Origin: Gordius sp. MW1 | Lineage: Eukaryota > Nematomorpha > Gordioida > Gordea > Gordiidae | Length of the DNA stretch: 64,000 nt | Direction: 5' to 3' | Assembly: GCA_964036665.1 (NCBI GenBank) | Contig: OZ038526.1 | Span: forward strand, 30,256,001 to 30,320,000 | In this document: positions 23,901 through 34,145 of the stretch, piece after piece | Numbering within the stretch: position 1 is the stretch's first letter | How the letters are laid out: each line of letters starts with the position of its first letter | Translations under genes and position numbers: made by a program | The notes under the pieces: model-generated | Databases searched by the model: none | The model's input: the letters and a program-made list of their open reading frames with translations, nothing else | What the model was told of the DNA's origin: nothing

Positions 23901-26704
23901 TAATAAAAACTATCCCGTCTAAAACTCCATATAAAATATGCTACTATCAATCACGGGTTGCTATCAGTCAGCGACAATAACTGTTTTCTAATGGCGAAAA
24001 ATATACAAAAACTAGAATTACAACATCTTAAATTGTCAATTAAATCAAAGCGTCATTCAATTATAAAAGTTATAATTCGGCCTAAAAGGTGTAATAGATA
24101 GTCTGCACAGAATCTAACATGATATAGAGACGAGAAAGAGCCTAGTTTTTTAAGATATATAATTGAGGCATAAACATGAGATGAAATAAGCTTAACTGAA
24201 TTCATTTTATACCCGAGAGAAGGAAAATGGAAAAATACAAAAATACCTCAACAATTTCATTTTGGTCCCAGTAGGGCCACGACCCTCGGAACTTAGGTCC
24301 CGAGGGTAGCCAATTCCTTAAACAAATATCAAAACATAGTACATCAACTACACAAGACCCCAAATATTTGTTTGATATTAAGCAGAAAATCACCATGAAA
24401 ATTGTAAATCCGATACAATTTTGATCCATGGCTCTTTCATTAATTTAATACATTTTAGCATGTATCAATGACAATCATTTGGAATAAACCTCTATTACTT
24501 AAAAGACTTATACGTATTATCGAAGCTGAAAAGTTTCATCTGCCTAAGCCCCCTGAGCTGCTATCATATTTATTTTGAAAATATAAATAGGTGTTGGACA
24601 TTTTAAATCTTTCACATGTCTAAACAAAAAAGTAAGATAATTGTTATAAAAACATTTTTACTAAAGGTCACAGAGCTAAAATATGAACATTAGTAAAGTT
24701 TAATTACTCAAGCCGAAGACAGGAGCTATGAGGGGGCAAACATTTCAAAATTTTTTAAGTCATTTTATAATGACATAGATAATTTGTAGACGAAAAAATG
24801 ATTATTCTTCTCATATTGATCCAAATTAGACCAATTATATAAATATTAATGATTGGCAATAGAAGTTCTAAAATTTAAAATTATTTTACAATCTTAGTTA
24901 TACTTTGTTATAATGTTTTAATCCATTCACAATGATTTAGGGGAAAACCCAAAATTGCCAAAGTCCGTTACTTTGCATTTCAACTAGGCCCAAGTACATT
25001 TCAATCTTAGATTTCAATATATTTAATAAAATCCTATCAATTTTTAGCGTTAGAGTTTATTCAAGAAGCTTATATCGTGTTAATAAATGGGCAATACGTT
25101 TTAATGAAGCCAGAAAATGGATATGGAATGGTAAAAAATTATTATATCGATATATTTTTAACAAAATTATTTTTGAATTAGTTTTATAAGTCAATATATC
25201 ATATATTATCTCAAGGGCAAGTTTTACAAAATTAAAAAAAAATTCATAAGGTGAAGTGAGGTGTTTGCGCAACGTTGGGTTATAATTAAAGCCAGTCTTA
25301 TGTCCAAATGTTGTTTATCCACCCCAAGTTGATCACAGGAAAAATACTTGCGACTTAAAAAATAATGGCTCATTTTGGTAGAGACTGATCTGTTGAGAGA
25401 AAAGACTTGTCTGACTACAAGCTACCATCCTAATATACATTTTAATTAATCCAAATCACTATTAAAGTTTTAAGGTATGAGGCTTTGACACACAACAAAG
25501 ATTTTAAAGCTAGGGGGAATTTTATTGGCAGAAAACATAGGTATGCCGAAAATGATAGCTTAATTGAAATATCTAGTAGGTTTATCATCTTTTTTTCATA
25601 TCGTTCCGTTAGCCAAATTACTTTAGACATCCCATGTTTTTCCCATAATTTTCAATTAACCAAGTATAATACATCTTGTAAGATAATGACGCCATTTGTT
25701 AAACTTTATCTTTTGCCCACCATCTTATATTCGTTGTATGGTTTGGACCAAAATCTATCAATATACCATGTTCTATCTCCTGTGTCACCCTAAAAACCTC
25801 TTTGAAAGGCTTAACGGGCGTATTATGTATAATAAGGCAAAAGAAGTAAGACCAAGCATTGGTTTGATGGTAATTCTTTAAAGTTTGAATAATTAAAAAT
25901 ATGTTATTTTGAAAATATGCTTTAAGAAAGTTTTAAAATGTCCTTACAAGTCTGGCCTCTTCATTATTCGCGTTGTAATAATTTAACATCGCACTCATAG
26001 ATGGTCATCGCGACAATTATGCTTATCACAGATATGATTTCGGGGCATTTCGTGTAGGTGTCTATTGCAAAAATTTTCATAGTCTTGTACAAAGGCATGG
26101 CTGCAGCCAGGGACCAGGAAGAGGCAAAAGTCTCCCATCTAAATATATTTACTATAATAATGGTTAGGACATCAAAAGACGTTTCCTTGCCCTTATTTGA
26201 TGTGCATTTTGGCTAAGTCCATTTACTAGAATGTTTACAGATCATCTGTTTAGTATTAATTGTACCATTAAACCATTGTTAACACCTTGTAAAACAACCA
26301 ACCCCTTACTTAAACTGCCTTCAACATCTCTTTGACTTTAGTGTTTAGAACGCGACACATTACAGCTTTAGCTGAAAATGGTCATTGAACAGAACAATAA
26401 ATTTTTTCTAGGGAAAGGGGTGGCATAAGATAAGATATGAACTTTAATTAATAAAATAATGCAATTTGCCTTTATATTTAGAGGCGCTTGCCCGAAATAT
26501 TTTTTGTACTCTCTTTGCTTAAAACAAAGTATTAATAAATTCAATTGATTATTTTAGATTTGCCCAAATGATCCAATTTTGAATATTGATGGAACTTGCA
26601 AGTGTGGTCATTTGAACATGCCAAATAAAAATATTCCAACCTATTTCAACATGTGGCATAAAACGGAAGAAAATGTTATTGTTTCCTTAACACTTCAACC
26701 ATAA
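11870..26704 (+). CDS. Micro-exon gene for a secreted cysteine-rich protein (17-exon model)
   Basis: Exons: 11870-11924, 12185-12217, 12285-12305, 13775-13792, 13857-13877, 14022-14051, 15155-15187, 15245-15265, 15345-15362, 18933-18962, 19525-19554, 21319-21372, 21708-21743, 22083-22172, 22231-22317, 25048-25130, 26558-26704. They sum to 807 nt, a 268-residue protein plus TAA. Every intron has GT/AG ends. Fifteen introns are phase 1 and the last is phase 0. Exons 2-13 are 18-54 nt and all are multiples of three, so any can be skipped without frameshift. The protein starts with a signal peptide and ends with Cys-rich segments. No homologue is recognised. The architecture matches the micro-exon genes described in schistosomes, whose variably spliced products are secreted. 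Weaker members of the model are exons 7 and 12; some micro-exons may have been missed. Confidence 0.8.
12185..15362 (+). CDS. Micro-exon cluster, exons 2-9 of the micro-exon gene
   Basis: Eight exons of 33, 21, 18, 21, 30, 33, 21 and 18 nt encode, in order, RAYYTVDDVE, PKRIIT, GIPIA, QQSSDK, ILFRIQSLS, TYKNSFTLFN, REGYIK and RLVNK, each preceded by one residue whose codon spans the junction. All keep the same phase, so the order of peptide blocks is freely combinable. Donors are strong (GTAAGC, GTAAGA, GTAAGC in exons 2, 4-6). Most acceptors follow a T-rich tract. Confidence 0.75.
12938..13218. mobile_element. hAT-type MITE (CATAGACTAATAG family)
   Basis: Terminal inverted repeats CATAGACTAATAGACTGCTC and its near-complement at 13199-13218 enclose 281 bp of non-coding DNA. 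The flanks TCGCCAAC and TCGCCAAT form an 8-bp target duplication with one mismatch, typical of hAT elements. A second copy is at 54748-55193. It lies in an intron of the micro-exon gene. Confidence 0.8.
13504..13656. mobile_element. GGGCGTAGCC-type MITE
   Basis: CATGGGCGTAGC at the left and GCTACGCCCATG at the right form inverted ends around a G-run, an AT-rich core and a C-run. The same plan recurs about a dozen times in this window. The related element at 21781 shows that the family is hAT-derived. Confidence 0.75.
15391..15722. mobile_element. pogo/Tc1-like MITE with TA target duplication
   Basis: The ends are CAGTCGAAACTTCTTAATCGC and the complement of GCAATTAAACGGTTTTGACTG, flanked by TA on both sides (15389-15390 and 15723-15724). 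The 332-bp interior repeats AATCGCGAA-like motifs and has no ORF. Ends beginning CAGTCG/CAGTCA with a TA duplication are characteristic of pogo-group mariner relatives. Confidence 0.75.
15765..15934. mobile_element. GGGCGTAGCC-type MITE with perfect 8-bp target duplication
   Basis: ATGGGCTTAGCCAGG and GGCTATGCCCATTG are the inverted ends. The flanking octamer TTGTTTAA is perfect on both sides (15757-15764 and 15935-15942). An 8-bp duplication supports a hAT origin. Confidence 0.8.
16225..16555. repeat. GC-rich array of hairpin units joined to a family repeat tail
   Basis: Between 16240 and 16410 at least five units of about 23-30 bp repeat the pattern GGGGGCTNCGCCCCC followed by AAACCCCC. 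Each unit is a near-perfect hairpin. They are followed by G-rich purine sequence and then by the same CTATGCAATTTATGGGCGAG tail that ends the heads of the composite repeats at 42.5, 56.5, 58.4 and 61.9 kb. In a genome this AT-rich the block stands out strongly. Four overlapping ORFs here are products of the low-complexity sequence, not genes. Confidence 0.8.
16556..17751. other. AT-rich intron sequence
   Basis: This lies within the long intron between exons 9 and 10 of the micro-exon gene. No micro-exon in phase 1 was found, and no transposon ends were recognised. Confidence 0.5.
17752..18712 (+). repeat. Satellite block A (TTGGCCAATGGTCAT family)
   Basis: About nine tandem monomers of roughly 105-125 bp share GGCCAATGGTCATTTTTTCC followed by ATTGGTCAGCAGCCA, then either a GGACACGGT or a CGGACGGCCAAAAAGTC variant, then an A-rich stretch and TCACATTTT. 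The block ends in CCGGGATTCGAACCC, the reverse complement of a Pol III B-box. It sits inside an intron of the micro-exon gene. The ORFs read from it contain the repeat in all frames and are not genes. Confidence 0.9.
18755..18870 (+). repeat. Short tandem repeat and family end sequence after satellite block A
   Basis: A 20-bp unit CGGTGCGTGACATCCACGTT is repeated about 2.5 times from 18759. It is followed by GAGCCCATAAATTGCATAGC, the common right end of the composite repeats. It takes the place that (GGAC)n repeats hold in other copies. Confidence 0.7.
20449..21045. mobile_element. Putative MITE with GAGAGCATTCG inverted ends
   Basis: CGAGAGCATTCGTGGGGTAT at the left is matched by the complement of the sequence at 21018-21040 (CGAGAGTATTCGTAAGGTAT on the minus strand). 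Both ends are followed by a CCCCAC motif. A direct copy of GAGCATTCGTGGGGT lies inside at 20832. No ORF and no clear target duplication were seen. A related piece is at 28929-28960 inside the Helitron. Confidence 0.5.
21781..22033 (-). mobile_element. Short hAT element with transposase C-terminal fragment
   Basis: The ends CAGGCGCGTAGCCAGG and TTACGCCACTG are inverted repeats flanked by the perfect octamer GATTGTAC (21773-21780, 22034-22041). On the minus strand 21990-21840 reads SFSTLRRLKTDIRNTMSKNR and then LNGLALLTIHRKLAPTPDEV, the hAT dimerisation region that closes many animal hAT transposases. This ties the GCGTAGCCAG end family to hAT. The element lies in the intron between exons 13 and 14 of the micro-exon gene. 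A second left end of this family is at 62058-62092. Confidence 0.9.
22083..26704 (+). CDS. Cysteine-rich C-terminal exons 14-17 of the micro-exon gene
   Basis: Exon 14 (90 nt) carries SCNSKGNANQCKFGTQSRTC followed by QCS. Exon 15 (87 nt) begins GCRPQEDLALYEGERF and holds another Cys. Exon 16 (83 nt) switches the phase to 0. Exon 17 has ICPNDP and GTCKCGHL and then the stop at 26702-26704, with AATAAA at 26739. The spacing with repeated CxC and GC pairs suggests EGF- or EB-like disulfide modules in a secreted protein, but no named domain could be assigned. The regular exons here are longer than the upstream micro-exons. Confidence 0.75.
23471..23645. mobile_element. GGGCGTAGCC-type MITE, G/C-run variant
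   Basis: GGGCGTACCCAGGGGGGGCG at the left is followed by an A-rich core. Two repeats of CCCCCCTAATTAGCCAG and GGGGGGCAG come at the right. No coding sequence is present. It is in the long intron between exons 15 and 16 of the micro-exon gene. Confidence 0.55.
25440..26420 (-). other. Possible relic of a coding element, minus strand
   Basis: This stretch is richer in G+C than its surroundings. On the minus strand around 25890-25680 there is a 60-70 codon open run with a protein-like feel (TPVKPFKEVFRVTQEIEHG, then a Trp-Trp pair) ended by scattered stops. No family was recognised. It could be a decayed transposase or retroelement inside the last intron of the micro-exon gene. Confidence 0.3.
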
Positions 26705-27890
26705 ATAAATAATAGTTAATTATAACATATTAACTTCAAATAAAATGTCTCAAACACATAACGAAATTGATTTTTTGCAGCCTCAATTAAGCAGCTTGTA
26801 CAATAACATGATATCTTTAAAACAAGTTATAGAGGAGGTAAAAATGTAAGCATCATGTTACCCCAAGGAAAATGTTTTAAATTTTATAAAAAAAAAATCT
26901 CAGATATTCAAATCGTATCAATTAAAAGATGTGACCTCATAAATTTTATAATTTGAAAATCTAAATTTATTGCGTCTGGTAAAACTTTTTAAGTTACGAC
27001 TGGTTTAAGGGGAAGCGGCGATGCGATTTAGAATGAATGGCTTGGTTCAAATTGCTTGTAAGAATATTAATGTATAACTCAATAACACAATGAAAAATAA
27101 CACCAGCGAAATAGTAAAATGTGTATTTTTTAATCAGTTTTCTAGATTTGTGAATTTATAGCTATTAGTTTACATTTAGTGGTTATTAAATGTATCGATA
27201 CAATTTTTTATATTCATTTTTAAGACTTATTTAGTTTAAGTTAATTATATAAAATTGTAATCATTTGCGACATTAGAAAATAATTGATTAGTATTTACAG
27301 TGTGAAAAAATAAGATTGAAACGAGGCTAAAGCTAGGCTAGATTTAAGGGGATAAATTAAATTGTAGTATATAGAGTAACCTTCCGCCCGCTGATACAAG
27401 GATTGTTCAGAAATTTATTAGGCATGTATAATTTGTTAATGAGTTTCTTTGAGTTGAGGTAAAGGATGTTGGTTTTACGGGCAAATGATTGAAGGGTTGG
27501 AGATTAAAAAATTGATCGATGACTACAAAAAGTGAAGGATTTTCGTGGGTCCAAATCGTTATCAACGCTAACGGGATTAAGTAAATAGCGTACTCAATGA
27601 AGATCATATCGTGATTTATACAAATGGTAAATGTATTAGAATTGAATAACTGCTTATATAAGGAAGGATTTATAGAGGATTAAGGATCACAAGGTAACAC
27701 TCTGAAGAGAAATCGCTAGGAAACATCGTTGACTTATGGATATTGAAATATAACTTTGCGGAAGGAAAAAAGTTATGTGCCTGGAATTATAGATACGAAA
27801 TGCAAAAGGAAACATGGGCAGGCGTATTTAATAAAATAAAGAATGGATATGATTAAAAGGCGGAAAGGTTATCAAACATATATCGATATA
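26705..27890. other. Intergenic AT-rich region
   Basis: It holds the presumed 3' UTR of the micro-exon gene (AATAAA at 26739). Nothing else is recognisable before the Helitron left end. Confidence 0.5.
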
Positions 27891-28404
27891 TCTATGTATA
27901 TAAAAATCTAAGTCCCTTTTTTTGAACGCTAATAACTTTCAGAGTTCTCAACCGATTGCCACCAAATTTGGCCAGATTATATCCTTAGCATTGTAGATGG
28001 TTTATAGATACTTTTTATCGACCTGCGACAGCGGGAACCATGTTTTTTAATTTGGTTGGCGCCATCTAGCGGACGTCAGCTACAACGCTTATCTCGATTA
28101 TTATTTTATGTTAGAGTTGTGCTCATAGTTTTAAACCTTTTTCTACTAATCTTTTATCACATATTTCACTATTTTTATTCACCTTTGGATTATCTTTTAC
28201 ATTATATATATATCAGTTACAACTAAATAATTAAAAACCGTAATCAAAAATTTTATAATATATAAAAGACGCGTTCTCTGTTAAAAGTTTAGGTATCTAA
28301 ACGTTTGACGTAAAAATATTGTTATAATAATCAAAGCGCGCATCAAGAGACTACTCATTATACGTAAACACGTACCGAAAAAAAGATGCCCGTTTTACCG
28401 CCAT

Positions 28405-28892
28405 CTTGAACATTATAAAAAACGCATCTGGTAAGTTCGGTAAGTTATAAAATTGTTATATATATCTTATTCTTTCAGCTAAAAGAACTACAATGAATTC
28501 TTTAGCCAGCCCACTTCAAGATATTACAAATAATTTCTCCATATGTTGGCTTATATTTCTGAAAAGTCTAAACCCAAGAACACAACACATCATGCATTAG
28601 AAACAACTGAAATCACTGCTGTTCAAGTAACCTTAACAATTTTATATTCTTGAACATTATAAAAAACGCATCTGGTAAGTTAGGTAAGTTATAAAATTGT
28701 TATATATATCTTAATCTTTCAGCTAAAAGAACTACAATGAATTCTTTAGCCAGCCCACTTCAAGATATTACAAATAATTTCTCCATATGTTGGCTTATAT
28801 TTCTGAAAAGTCTAAACCCAAAAACACAACACATCATGCATTAGAAACAACTGAAATCACTGCTGTTCAACTAACCTTAACAATTTTATATT
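28405..28892 (+). repeat. 244-bp tandem duplication in the Helitron 5' region
   Basis: Copies at 28405-28648 and 28649-28892 differ at only a few positions. Each contains ATGAATTCTTTAGCCAGCCC, which starts the reading frame MNSLASPLQDITNNFSICW, so the putative N-terminal start of the Helitron protein is present twice, at 28493 and 28737. The near identity shows that the duplication is recent relative to the element's other decay. Confidence 0.9.
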
Positions 28893-29164
28893 AGAAAATT
28901 TATTCTAACTTAATCATTCCAAACTAAGAGCATTTCTATGGTATTTTTTACCCCACATTTAAATTTGTTATATCTTTTTAACCATATTTTATTAAAACTT
29001 TAAACTTATCTTTGTAAAATACTATTGAATGTATTTAATACACAGGGAATTTAATAATTTTTTAGCATACAAAATTTCATTTAATAAAAACAAGTTTTAC
29101 TTTAAAAAAAAAATTCGACCTATTTATGTATTTTTAATTTTCTTAGTATATCGACTTTAGATTC

Positions 29165-31303
29165 ATGCGCCCCAAGAAAACATCTATTGGACGTAGTACA
29201 CGAAATACGGATCGATTGCGCCGATAGCGTACTCTTGAGCTTGAAAATGAACTACAACAGTCTGCAACTCTGCCTCAGCCACCTTCACGTGCTCAGCCAT
29301 TACCCGCAGGCAACCGCCTTTTTCTTACCCATCTAATATTGAAAGTTTACGTCGCCATGTTCTCATTGGTACTATGTCTATTGTGTGTCCTCATTGCAAT
29401 GCCTTGAAATATGCTGGAGAAACGACTGGAATGTGTTGCGCAGCCGGAAAAGTTAAACTACCTCACCTTGCACCGCCTGAGCCATTACTAACATTGCTGG
29501 CTGGTTATACAACTGATTCTAAACAGTTTCTATCTAACATCAGGAAATACAACTCCTGTTTCCAAAAGACGTCGTTTGGCGCTGATGTTGTAACCACACA
29601 ATTCATGCCTACATTCAAGGTAAAAGGCCAAATTTATCATAAAGCCGGCTCCCTCCTTCCATTGCCAGAAGGGCAACATAAGTTCCTACAACTATATTTT
29701 ATCGGAGATGATGAGATAGAATTAAGTACACGCCTCGACATTTTTAGCGGTTTAAAAAGATCCATCGTTTCACAGCTTCAGTTGCTGCTTCATGCTAATA
29801 ATAATTTAGTGCGTTTATTCAAAACTGCACTGGACACAATGCCTTCAGATACCCACAAAATAGTCATTCGTGCTGAAAAAACTCCTCCGGGAGAACATGG
29901 GAGAAGATTTAATGCCCCAACTATACATGAAGTCGCCATTGTTATAGTTGGGATCAATTTCAACCTAGAGACATTGTGCTTCATAGGAGAAACAATGCTT
30001 TGACACAAGTTGCTGACACTCATCGCTGCTATGACCCCCTTTAATATCCAATTATATTTTGGGATGGTGCTGACGGATATCACTTTAACGTTAAGATGAT
30101 AAATCCAATCAATGGCGAACCTACGAACTCAAAATGCAGAGCTATGAACTATTATTCATACAGAATACCGCTCGAATCATTATTCATACAGAAGAATGAT
30201 TCGAGCGGACGGGGACAATTTTATTTTAAAATGCCGGCAATTATTCCACCAATACATCGTGGATCTGTATGCCAAAATTGAATGGAGCGTTTGCTTTACA
30301 TCCGCTTAAATCAGACTAAACTTCGCTCAGAAGAATATATCCATTTGCGAGATGCTCTTCGTAACGACTCTAATACCATTAACGTTGGGAGATTAACCAT
30401 TTTGCCTTCATCTTATACAGGAAGTCCACGCCATATGCATGAATACGCTCAAGATTCAATTGCGTATGTTCGTAAATACGGTCGTCCGGACCTATTTATA
30501 ACTTTACCGCCCGTGTTTTCCGGCAAAAACTTAAATCAATGATTAATCTCATTGTTAAGCATGAGGTATTTGGGTCTGTGCGTTGCTGGATGTATTCAGT
30601 CGAATGGCAAAAGAGAGGTTTGCATCATGCCCATATACTCATATGGGTATATAGCAAGATTACGTCAAACGAAATAGACGCTTTAATATCTGCTGAAATT
30701 CCCGACCCCAACTTAGATAACGATTTGTACCAAATTGTTACTAAAAATATGATACACAGCCCTTGCGTAACACTTAATCCAAGATCGCCATGCATGATAG
30801 ACGGCAAATGCTCAAAGCGATATCCTCGAAGCTTAGTATGTAATACAATTACCGGCAACGATGGATACCCTTTGTACAAAAGAAGATCAATAGAAGATGG
30901 TGGTAACGTAGCAACCATCCCCATACGCAATGCAACGGTCGAGGTGGACAACCGATGGGTTGTTCCATATAGTCCTCTGCTCTTAAATTTATACAAAGCT
31001 CACATCAACGTTGAGTATTGCAACTCCGTTAAATCCATCAAATATATTTGTAAATATGTAAACAAAGGCAGTGATATGGCAGTTTTCACTGTTCAACCAG
31101 ATAGCATAGCCCAACTAGGGAGCCTTCACACCGATGGAATCGCACAGTATCAGGCTGGAAGATACATTAGCAGTAATGAAGCTGTGTGGCGTATTCTATC
31201 CTTCCCTATACATGACCGTAGTCCTGCTGTGGTCCACTTAGCTGTTCACCTAGAAAATGGACAGCGCGTTTATTTTACAAATGCAAATGTTCAACAACTC
31301 TAA
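29165..31303 (+). pseudogene. Helitron Rep (HUH endonuclease) region, frameshifted
   Basis: ATG at 29165 opens MRPKKTSIGRSTRNTDRLRR and then hits TAG at 29225. Downstream pieces restore the usual order. A Cys-containing zinc-like segment is at 29374 (MSIVCPHCNALKYAGETTGM). A replication-initiator N-region is at 30096-30542 with RKYGRPDLFITLP. A frame change near 30540 leads to GLHHAHILIW, with the HUH-type H-x-H at about 30626-30634. KYICKYVNKG follows, with the two catalytic Tyr four residues apart (about 31043-31057). The catalytic residues are preserved, but at least three frame breaks make the gene inactive. Confidence 0.85.
30168..30208. repeat. 14-bp inverted repeat inside the Helitron gene
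   Basis: CCGCTCGAATCATT at 30168-30181 and its exact complement at 30195-30208 flank a 13-base loop. A direct repeat TTATTCATACAGAA lies on both sides of the left arm. The pattern suggests a local template-switch rearrangement in a decayed coding segment. Confidence 0.85.
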
Positions 31304-32045
31304 CCCTCCCCACACAACGCTAACAGCTTTCTTCAAGCTATGCCAACATGATGTTTTTGCGCAGACGCTGCTCTATTCAGAGGTACCTACCTACTACACA
31401 TGGAATTCGTGTAGCAGATTGTTTTGCCGTCGCAAACGTGGAAAGTGTGTCGATGGACAACCTGACATATTCGAAGATGATGCGATAGGCCGACTATACA
31501 CTATCCATCCCAATCAAGATGAATGTTTCTTTCTTCGCATGCTTTTAATTAATGTACGTGGTCCTACATGTTTCCAAGAATTAAAAGTGGTCGACGGTGT
31601 TGTACATCCCACTTTCCGCAATGCATGCCAAGCTATGCATCTATTAGACCACGATAATCATTGGGATGAATGCATCAGTGAGGCGTGTCATACTACAAAT
31701 CCAAAACAAATCCGTGCATTATTTGCGATTATATTGACTTCATGCTCTCCGTCAAATCCTAAATCTTTATGGGATAAATATAAAGCACACATGGCAGAAG
31801 ATATTATTCATCGGAATAGTACTTCACATCCTATCATTAACATGCCTCAAATGTCACATTATAATCAAACTTTAATTATTCTTGAAGATTTATGCTTAAA
31901 AATCGGGATTAAAGTTTTAATACAATTGGGGATGCCTGCGCCTAATCGCTCTTCTGCCGCTCCATTACATGCAAATTCTACCGTGAACTTAATTATAACC
32001 AGGAAGATCTTTTGTTTTATGTGCGCTTTAATGTTCCAAGGCTAA
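31257..32045 (+). pseudogene. Helitron inter-domain region between Rep and helicase
   Basis: A 262-codon open frame overlaps the end of the Rep frame by about 47 nt. It contains SEVPTYYTWN, DAIGRLYTIHPNQDECFFLR and MLLINVRGPTCFQELKVVDG, sequence that in Helitron proteins links Rep to the helicase. It ends just before the helicase frame starts in another phase. Confidence 0.8.
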
Positions 32046-33296
32046 CACTCCAACAAAAAGCCATTTATGATACAATATTATTAGCTGTTAATAAAGGTTC
32101 TGGAGATATTTTTTTCTTAGATGCTCCTAGCGGAACTGGTAAAACATTTTTACTGACTTTACTTCTTGCAACTGTTCGATCCCAAAATGAAATAGCCGTG
32201 GCTCTCTCATCTTCCGGAATAGCTGCGACATTGTTGCCTGGTGGTAAAACTGCTCATTCAGCATTAAAATTGCCTGTAAACATTCATTATAGCGAAACTC
32301 CCATGTGCAACATTTCCCGAGCATCTGGAATGGGTAAAGTACTAGAAAGGTGCAAACTTATCGTTTGGGATGAATGCACAATGGCCCATAAAAAATCGCT
32401 CAAGATCGTTCTTTGCAAGATTTGCGGCGAAATTCCAGACCATTTGGTGGCGCATTTTTATTGCTTGCAGGAGATTTCAGGCAAACTTTACCAGTGCTTC
32501 CTCGATCAACCCCGGCTGACGAGATCAATGCTTGCCTAAAATATTCTATATTGTGGCCTTATGTCAAAACCTTAAATTTAACTACTAATATGCGTGTAAT
32601 GTTACAAAATCAAGCATGTGAGTTAGTCGACCAAAACAGCTTTGGTAGAAAAAGTTTTTCCAAATATTAACACCCATTTCAGGATCGAATATGGCTCCGT
32701 CAACGGGCTATTCTTACCCCAAAGAATAAAGACGTCCAAGAACTTAACAATCTCATTCTGTCTACAATTGACGGCACTCCAGTTACCTACAAATCGGTTG
32801 ACACTGTTGTTAGTGCTGATGACGCTGTTAATTATCCGCTCGAATTTTTAAATTCGCTAGATCTCCCAGGCATACCACCACACGTTTTGCATTTGAAAAT
32901 TGGCGTGCCGATTTTGATGTTGCGCAATGTTAATCAGCCAAAACTTTGCAACGGCACACGTCTTGCTATTAAACGCTTAATGTGCAACGTTGTTGAGGCC
33001 ATGATTTTGACTGGACCTTTCACTGGATAAGATGTCCTCATACCACGGATCCCTTTGATTCCAACAGATTAACCCTTTGAATTCAAAAGATTGCAATTTC
33101 CTTTTAAACTCGCATTTGCTATTACCATTAACAAAGCTCAAGGCCAGTCTCTAGAAATTTGTGGTATAGATTTAGAAACAGATTTTCACATGGACAATTA
33201 TATGTTGCATGTTTGCGCGTCGGCAATCCACAAAATGTGTATATCTACACAGATAATAACATGACCAAAAATATTGTCTATCCCCAAGCATTATAG
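32012..33296 (+). pseudogene. PIF1-family helicase domain of the Helitron, frameshifted
   Basis: The frame at 32012 carries Walker A APSGTGKT, the SSSGIAATLL motif and Walker B IVWDECTM. After a frame change near 32413, GGAFLLLAGDFRQTLPVLPR follows. The C-terminal FPFKLAFAITINKAQGQSLE lies near 33090-33150. These are the PIF1 superfamily 1B helicase motifs in order. The domain would unwind DNA during rolling-circle transposition. Frame breaks at about 32410, 32540 and later disable it. Confidence 0.88.
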
Positions 33297-34145
33297 CAAT
33301 TTGTTCCTTTCTAAGGCAGAAGTTAAGCTGCGAAGCATCTCTTACCCGAACCTACAACTCTCTTTATAACGCCTCACTACTTTTCTGCATGCATAATTAA
33401 AGTTAATATCATTTCTATTTATCCACTCATAACTTTTAATTACCATTAAAGCCAATTTTTTAAATTCTATAATTTTATATTTATTTTAGCATTACTCCCC
33501 TTTTTATTATGCCAGAGTATTACAACCAAATTTGACGATACATTCACACGAAGCTCTAATACTGTACGTGTATTACCTTATTCTTCATATTTACCCTTTA
33601 TCCATCAACTTTCCCCTGCAGGTTTTATTTTACTATTTACATCATTTTTTACATTATACTTTGAGCCAAAATCTTCATGCAGCTCTTTATTACCATACAT
33701 ATCCCCAAGCATTATAGCAATTTGTTCCTTTTTAAGGCAGAAGTTAAGCTGCGAAGCATCTCTTACCCGAACCTACAACCCTCTTTATAACGCCTCACTA
33801 CTTTTCTGCATGCATAATTAAAGTTAGTATCATTTCTATTTATCTACTCATTTTAGTATTTACCATTAAAGCCCATTAATTTTACTCGAGTATAATCACC
33901 TTTTAAATTCTATAATTTTATATTTATTTTAGCATTTCTCCCCTTTTTATTATGCCAGAGTATTACAGCCAAATTTGACGAGACATTCACAAGAAGCTCT
34001 AATACTGTACGTGTATTACCTTATTCTTCATAAGACCTATCATTGATTTACCCTTTATCCATCAACTTTCCCTTGCAGGTTTTATTTTACTATTTACATC
34101 ATTTTTTACATTATACTTTCAGCCAAAATCTTCATACAGCTCCAT
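33281..34145 (+). repeat. 421-bp tandem duplication in the Helitron 3' region
   Basis: The stretch beginning TCCCCAAGCATTATAGCAAT at 33281 repeats from 33702. Both copies include AGTTAAGCTGCGAAGCATCT and the AGCCAAAATCTTCAT motif near their ends. The copies differ by substitutions and small indels. Together with the 244-bp duplication, it makes this Helitron longer than its unduplicated form. Confidence 0.85.
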
